A DNA stretch of 64,000 nucleotides, taken from NCBI RefSeq assembly GCF_019396325.1, contig NZ_JAHKRO010000042.1, forward strand, positions 1 to 64,000. Direction: 5' to 3'. Under the pieces are notes generated by a model, which worked only from the letters and a program-made list of their open reading frames with translations, did not search any database and was not told the origin of the DNA. This DNA comes from Nonomuraea ceibae (GTDB taxonomy: Bacteria > Actinomycetota > Actinomycetes > Streptosporangiales > Streptosporangiaceae). Of the stretch, positions 60,071-64,000 are shown in pieces (the stretch's first letter is position 1; the number at the start of each line of letters is the position of its first letter). The position numbers and the translations under genes are program-made.

Positions 60071-60714
60071 CCTCTCGCCGGCCGCCCACGGCTCAGCAGT
60101 TCGTCCTGGAGGAGCTCAGGCGGGCCATCACCACCGGCCGCCTGCGGCCGGGCGAGCCGATCCGGCAGGAGGTGCTGGCCGACGAGCTCGACGTGAGCCG
60201 CGTCCCGCTGCGCGAGGCGCTCAAGACGCTGCAGGGCGAGGGCCTGGTCGGCCATCGGGCGCACCGGGGCTACTACGTCGAGCAGCTCTCGCTCGACGAC
60301 CTGCGCGAGGTCTATCTCATCCGCGACCTGCTGGAGGCCGAGGCCGTCCGGCGAGCGGTCGGGCGGCTCACCGACGCCGGGCTGGCGGCGGCCGAGGCGG
60401 CGCAGGCCGAGGTCGAGCGGGCCGCCGAGGCCGCCGACGTGCTGGCCATGGCCGAGGCCAACCGGCGCTTCCACATGGCGATCTTCGAGTGCGCGGGGCT
60501 GCCGCGCCTGGTGCGGCTGATCAGGACGCTGTGGGACTCGACCGACGCCTACCGCTCGGTCTACTACGCCGAGGAGGCCAACCGGCGGCGGGTCATCGAG
60601 GAGCACCGGGCCACGCTCGACCTGCTGCGCCGCCGCGACGCCGAGGGCGCGGTGGCGCTGCTGGCCGGGCACCGGGCCGCCGCGGTCGAGGCGATCGAGT
60701 CGGTGCTCGGGTGA
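60067..60714 (+). CDS. GntR family regulator, FCD (FadR-like) subfamily
   Basis: 215 aa. N-terminal HTH: 'LEELRRAITTGRLRPGEPIR' and 'LADELDVSRVPLREALKTLQ'. The FCD domain includes 'LIRDLLEAEAVRRAVGRLTD', the metal/ligand His of 'ANRRFHMAIFECAGLPRLV', and 'VIEEHRATLDLL' with 'LLAGHRAAAVEAI', giving Asp/His/His/His-type ligands. FCD regulators bind carboxylates. ATG overlaps the CoA-transferase stop. Probably controls the divergent unit through the palindrome at 58905, with glutarate or its CoA ester as ligand (inference). Confidence 0.92.
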   Translation: MTSRRPPTAQQFVLEELRRAITTGRLRPGEPIRQEVLADELDVSRVPLREALKTLQGEGLVGHRAHRGYYVEQLSLDDLREVYLIRDLLEAEAVRRAVGRLTDAGLAAAEAAQAEVERAAEAADVLAMAEANRRFHMAIFECAGLPRLVRLIRTLWDSTDAYRSVYYAEEANRRRVIEEHRATLDLLRRRDAEGAVALLAGHRAAAVEAIESVLG

Positions 60715-60730
60715 GCTGACCGGGCGGGCG

Positions 60731-61033
60731 TCAGCCCCGGTCGCGGGCCGCGCCGTCGACGACCTGGTCGATGTGCGCGGCCAGCTCGACGTCCTTGGCG
60801 GTCACCCCGCCCGCGCTGTGGGTCGACAGGCGGAAGCGGATGCCGGAGTCGGTGCGCTCGATCTCCGGATGGTGGTCCAGCGCCTCGGCCTCGTTCGTCA
60901 CCGCCTGGCGCAGCCAGTCGAAGTTGTCAGGCGTGATCGGGATGTCCCTGGTCAGCGCCGTGCCGTCGCGGCGCCAGCCCTCCAGGCCCGCCAGCGCCGT
61001 GTCGATCTCCTCGTCCGTCAGGAGCTCGGCCAT
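60731..61033 (-). CDS. 4a-hydroxytetrahydrobiopterin dehydratase (PCD/DCoH)
   Basis: 100 aa, the standard PCD length. 'LTDEEIDTALAGLEGWRRDG' opens the family; the catalytic His region is 'ALDHHPEIERTDSGIRFRLS' with 'THSAGGVTAKDVELAAHID'. It recycles the 4a-carbinolamine of tetrahydropterin after aromatic hydroxylation, or acts in molybdopterin/pterin metabolism where no hydroxylase is present. It appears monocistronic and is convergent with the GntR gene. Confidence 0.92.
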   Translation of the reverse strand: MAELLTDEEIDTALAGLEGWRRDGTALTRDIPITPDNFDWLRQAVTNEAEALDHHPEIERTDSGIRFRLSTHSAGGVTAKDVELAAHIDQVVDGAARDRG

Positions 61034-61100
61034 GGTGTCCCCCCGTGTCGGTTGCCGTACACGTACCACGGGGAGAGCCGTTGACACCTGCGGCCGGGGG

Positions 61101-61733
61101 TCACCTGTAGACGGCGACGGCGGCTTCCTGCACGAGCGTGTCGACCATGCCGACCAGCTCCTTGACCAGCGGCGAGTGGCCGGTGGCGAGGGCGCGCAGC
61201 CGTTCGTTGAGCGACGGCAGGCCGAGGTAGAGCGCGGCCTCGATCTGGAGCACGGCCACCAGGCCGCACAGCGCGGCGCTGCGCGCGTCGGGGCTCTTGC
61301 GGCCCTCGGCCGCCGACCGCACCCCGGCGGAGGCCCGTACCAGCAGGGCGATGTCGGCGGGCTCGTGGCGGACGTAGGGCAGCATGCCCAGGCGGCGGCG
61401 GGTCACCGGCACCAGCAGGCCCGCGGCGGTCAGCGCGTCGCGGGTGCGGTCGTACACGTTCTCGGCCAGGCTCCTGACCCAGTACGGCGGGTCGTGGCCG
61501 ATGCGGTCGGCGGCGATCACGTTCAGGAGGTCGTCGGCCACCGCGTCGCCGGCGGCGGCCCGGCCGGTGACGGCGGCCGAGCCCGCGGCGACGCTCACGT
61601 GCTCGGCGAGCACCAGGTCGATCAGCACCGCCCCGGCCAGCGCCAGTGACGTCGCCGACCGGTGGGCCAGCGGCTTGCCCGACTTGTCGTGCGCGATCAG
61701 GAACAGGTCGTGGTGGAGCGGCTGCCGGGTCAC
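61101..61733 (-). CDS. GPP34 family phosphoprotein
   Basis: 210 aa from GTG 61733, which overlaps the permease stop. The Golgi phosphoprotein 3-like fold is indicated by 'LHHDLFLIAHDKSGKPLAHR', 'SLALAGAVLIDLVLAEHVSV', 'LAENVYDRTRDALTAAGLLV' and 'LCGLVAVLQIEAALYLGLPS'. Eukaryotic GPP34 binds phosphoinositides; the very common actinobacterial members have unknown roles, perhaps at the membrane. Translationally coupled to the APC permease. Confidence 0.9.
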   Translation of the reverse strand: MTRQPLHHDLFLIAHDKSGKPLAHRSATSLALAGAVLIDLVLAEHVSVAAGSAAVTGRAAAGDAVADDLLNVIAADRIGHDPPYWVRSLAENVYDRTRDALTAAGLLVPVTRRRLGMLPYVRHEPADIALLVRASAGVRSAAEGRKSPDARSAALCGLVAVLQIEAALYLGLPSLNERLRALATGHSPLVKELVGMVDTLVQEAAVAVYR

Positions 61734-63094
61734 GCCGGCTCCTTGACCGAATCGCGCAGCGTGGGACGGCGCCCCATGGCGTACAGGATCGCCAGCACGA
61801 CCGCGCCGACGCCGAGCCAGACGAGGCCCACCATCTGGGCGAGGATGTTGGCGTTGATCACCACGAAGACCAGGATCGCCATGCCGATGAGCGGCGCGGC
61901 CAGGTGGGCCCAGCGGTTGGCCGACTTCAGGCGGACCGTGTAGTGCACGACGACGGAGACGTGCAGGACGATGAAGGCGACCAGCGCGCCCATGTTGATC
62001 AGGCTGGTGAGCAGGTCGACGCCGCCGTCGACGGTCGACATCCACAGCCCGATGCCGACCGACAGCACCGACACGAGCAGGATGGCGTTGGCGGGCACCG
62101 AGTTGCGCACCGAGATGCGGGCCAGGAACGCCGGGAGCTGCCGGTCGCGGGCCATCGCGTACAGCAGGCGCGAGACCGCGACCTGGGCGACCAGGGTGTT
62201 GGCCACACCCCAGGAGATCGCGGTGGCGGTGGTGGTGAGATGCCGCAGCCATTCGCCCCCCGCGATGGCCGCCGCGTCGTAGAAGGCGGTGTCGGAGTTG
62301 AGCGGTTCGGGCGCGAGCAGGGCGGCCACCCACACCTGGGTGATGAACAGCACGCCCGCCAGGACGAGCGCCAGCCGCATCGCCCGGCCCACCTGCTCCG
62401 AACCGCCGGTCGACTCCTCGACCAGCATGCTGATGCCGTCGAAGCCGAGGAACGACAGCACGGCCACCGACACGGCGGCGAACACGATCGGCCAGGAGAA
62501 GGTCTCGGGGTTGAACAGCGGGGTCAGGCTGAACCCGCGGCCCGCCCCGTTGAGCAGCGCCCAGAGCCCGGCCAGCAGGAACAGGGCCAGCACGGCCAGC
62601 TCGGCGACGATCATCACCTTGGTGAGCTTGATCGTCATGCGGATGCCGCGCAGGTTGATCACCGTGTTGACCGTCACGAAGATGATCAGCCAGGCCCACA
62701 CGGGCACCGCCGGGATGCTGGCGTTCATGGCGATGGACGCGATCAGGTAGAGCAGGCTCGGCGCGAGCAGGTAGTCGAGCAGGATCGCCCAGCCCGTCAT
62801 GAACCCGACAGGCGCCGCGATGCCGCGCCCGGCGTAGTTGTAGACCGATCCAGAAAGCGGGAACGCCTTGACCATCTGGGCGTACGAGTTCGCGGTGAAC
62901 AGCAACGCGATGATGCCGACGAGGTATACCAATACCGGCATACCACCTGAACGCTCATAGACCAGGCCGAAGATCGCGAATGGCGCGATGGGCACCATGA
63001 AGATCAGGCCATAGAACACCAGATCGGTCAGGCCGACCCCGCGGCGTAACTCCTGGCGGTAGCCGAACCGGCCGATGCTCTCCTGTGAGTCCAC
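61730..63094 (-). CDS. APC family amino-acid/polyamine permease
   Basis: 454 aa from GTG 63094 (GGAG upstream); a longer in-frame start is possible but unlikely. Twelve membrane segments are visible. 'GLTDLVFYGLIFMVPIAPFA' is the TM1 region, 'AFPLSGSVYNYAGRGIAAPV' the conserved TM2-3 segment, and 'FLGFDGISMLVEESTGGSEQ' the TM6-7 loop of the APC superfamily (putrescine importer/ethanolamine-like group). Substrate not assignable. Its stop overlaps the GPP34 start (GTGA), so the two form an operon. Confidence 0.9.
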   Translation of the reverse strand: MDSQESIGRFGYRQELRRGVGLTDLVFYGLIFMVPIAPFAIFGLVYERSGGMPVLVYLVGIIALLFTANSYAQMVKAFPLSGSVYNYAGRGIAAPVGFMTGWAILLDYLLAPSLLYLIASIAMNASIPAVPVWAWLIIFVTVNTVINLRGIRMTIKLTKVMIVAELAVLALFLLAGLWALLNGAGRGFSLTPLFNPETFSWPIVFAAVSVAVLSFLGFDGISMLVEESTGGSEQVGRAMRLALVLAGVLFITQVWVAALLAPEPLNSDTAFYDAAAIAGGEWLRHLTTTATAISWGVANTLVAQVAVSRLLYAMARDRQLPAFLARISVRNSVPANAILLVSVLSVGIGLWMSTVDGGVDLLTSLINMGALVAFIVLHVSVVVHYTVRLKSANRWAHLAAPLIGMAILVFVVINANILAQMVGLVWLGVGAVVLAILYAMGRRPTLRDSVKEPA

Positions 63095-63233
63095 GACGGC
63101 GCTCCAAAAACGGCGGGGGGTTGATTGGGAGATCCTTCCGCAGGTCGCCGGAGCGTCGCAAGGTGTGAGTCTTGCCGGTTCGTCCTTGTCGGCTTTCAAT
63201 GATCCTCATACGGGTGATCCCCAGGAGGAGCCG

Positions 63234-64000
63234 ATGCGAGCCCTACGGGCAGCCGCAGTTGTCCTGACCGTCGTTCTCACCACGTTCGTGACGGCCGAAC
63301 CGTCCATCCCGGCGGTCGCCGGGCCCACCGACCCCGAGCCCGTCTCGCTGGTCACACTCTCCGTTCCGGACCGCGCGGCGATGGACCGGCTGGTCGCGGC
63401 CGGAGCCGACCTCACCGAGCGGGTGCGGCCCCAGGCCGACGGCAGCATCCAGGTCGACGCGGTGGTGACGCCGACCCAGCTCGCGGCGCTCCGGCCGCTC
63501 GGCGCGACCCTGGCCACGGGCACGCCGGCCCCCAAGCCGGCCGCCACCGCCACCGCACGGGACCAGATCGTCATCGAGCGGGCCGTCTGGTTCAAGTCCC
63601 GCGACGGCTACTTCCTGTCGGTCGAGGCGTCCAGCAGCGCCGGCGGCGCGGCAGCGCTCACCGCCACCTGGAAGGGCAGGCGCGGCGCGACCGGCGAGGT
63701 CGCCATGGCGCCCTACCTCGACGCGGGCGCGTACCTGGGACACCAGTTCGCCACCCCGGCGCCGGTGGACACCCGGCCCGACTGGGTCACGGTCACCTCG
63801 GCGACCGGCGGCACCGCGCAGGCCCGCGTCAGCGAGTGGCCCGACGGCGAGCGCCCCGACCGCACCGGTCACCGCTACCAGAAGGACTTCATCACCCAGT
63901 ACATGCCGCCCGCGCAGCTCAACGAGCGCATCAAGGCCCTGCACCGCAGCTTCCCCCGGCTCACCGACATCGTCGAGCTGCCGCACCTGACCAACGGCTA
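63234..64000 (+). CDS. Secreted M14-type metallopeptidase, N-terminal part (cut by window end)
   Basis: ATG 63234 with AGGAGGAG three bases upstream; the frame stays open to base 64000 (255 codons). A signal peptide (MRALRAAAVVLTVVLTTFV...) with cleavage near AVAG is followed by a ~190-residue N-terminal domain ('VSLVTLSVPDRAAMDRLVAA') and by 'YQKDFITQYMPPAQLNERIK', 'LHRSFPRLTDIVELPHLTNG', which in actinobacterial carboxypeptidase-like M14 proteins leads into the zinc-binding HxxE core. That core lies beyond the window, so catalytic residues cannot be checked. Confidence 0.72.
   Translation, partial: MRALRAAAVVLTVVLTTFVTAEPSIPAVAGPTDPEPVSLVTLSVPDRAAMDRLVAAGADLTERVRPQADGSIQVDAVVTPTQLAALRPLGATLATGTPAPKPAATATARDQIVIERAVWFKSRDGYFLSVEASSSAGGAAALTATWKGRRGATGEVAMAPYLDAGAYLGHQFATPAPVDTRPDWVTVTSATGGTAQARVSEWPDGERPDRTGHRYQKDFITQYMPPAQLNERIKALHRSFPRLTDIVELPHLTNG

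Overview
This is a 64-kb chromosomal stretch of a very GC-rich, mycelial-type actinomycete. The evidence is GC-biased third codon positions, many GTG starts, frequent 4-bp ATGA/GTGA gene overlaps, NarL-type two-component systems, SAM-dependent methyltransferases of the DUF574 type, CsbD, GPP34 and spore-associated-protein families, and Pkn2-like kinases. The protein set looks most like Streptosporangiales (Nonomuraea-like); that genus guess is inference. No rRNA, tRNA or CRISPR array was recognised.

Layout. 1-6.9 kb: end of a large TPR regulator, a TetR-SDR pair with matching operator-like motifs, small membrane proteins, a NarL-type two-component system and a DUF574 methyltransferase. 6.9-9.3 kb: two hemerythrin-domain proteins flank a large ferritin-like diiron protein. 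9.3-14.8 kb: two more NarL-type two-component systems around an SdpI-like membrane protein and an epimerase. 14.9-24.5 kb: spore-associated-like protein, PucR regulator with a D-amino-acid-dehydrogenase-like oxidoreductase, sulfotransferase, aldo/keto reductase with divergent MerR and a textbook 19-bp-spacer promoter, secreted C39-like peptidase, Ser/Thr kinase, PPOX, DUF488 and CsbD.

24.5-32.8 kb: a 34-residue Arg/Cys/Trp-rich mini-gene, preceded by a hairpin and overlapping an ABC exporter, is the most unusual locus. It is followed by secreted proteins, a second Ser/Thr kinase, a ricin-lectin pectate lyase with a LacI-type palindrome, and an orphan LanC-like protein with a Pro-rich insert.

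32.8-44.0 kb: one long operon, apparently for organosulfur scavenging. A leaderless cysteine-containing leader peptide is followed by a hairpin that would hide the next start codon, a 27-aa ORF, flavin reductase, a glutathionyl-hydroquinone-reductase-like protein, four luciferase-like monooxygenases and a peptide-type ABC importer with a fused double ATPase. A Baeyer-Villiger-type monooxygenase lies on the opposite strand.

45.8-50.9 kb: an Lrp regulator diverges from a single-chain indolepyruvate:ferredoxin-oxidoreductase-like enzyme coupled to an acyl-CoA dehydrogenase. 50.9-53.5 kb: a lower-GC island with a decayed tyrosine recombinase, small unrecognised proteins and a frameshifted DUF6461 gene. 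53.5-57.7 kb: secreted and hypothetical proteins, ArsR-SRPBCC, HxlR with a divergent quinone-oxidoreductase-like gene broken by an in-frame amber codon, and a secreted nuclease. 57.7-60.7 kb: a glutaryl-CoA-dehydrogenase/CoA-transferase/GntR unit with a perfect 16-bp palindrome between the divergent genes. 60.7-64 kb: pterin dehydratase, GPP34 protein, APC permease and the start of a secreted M14-type peptidase cut by the window edge.
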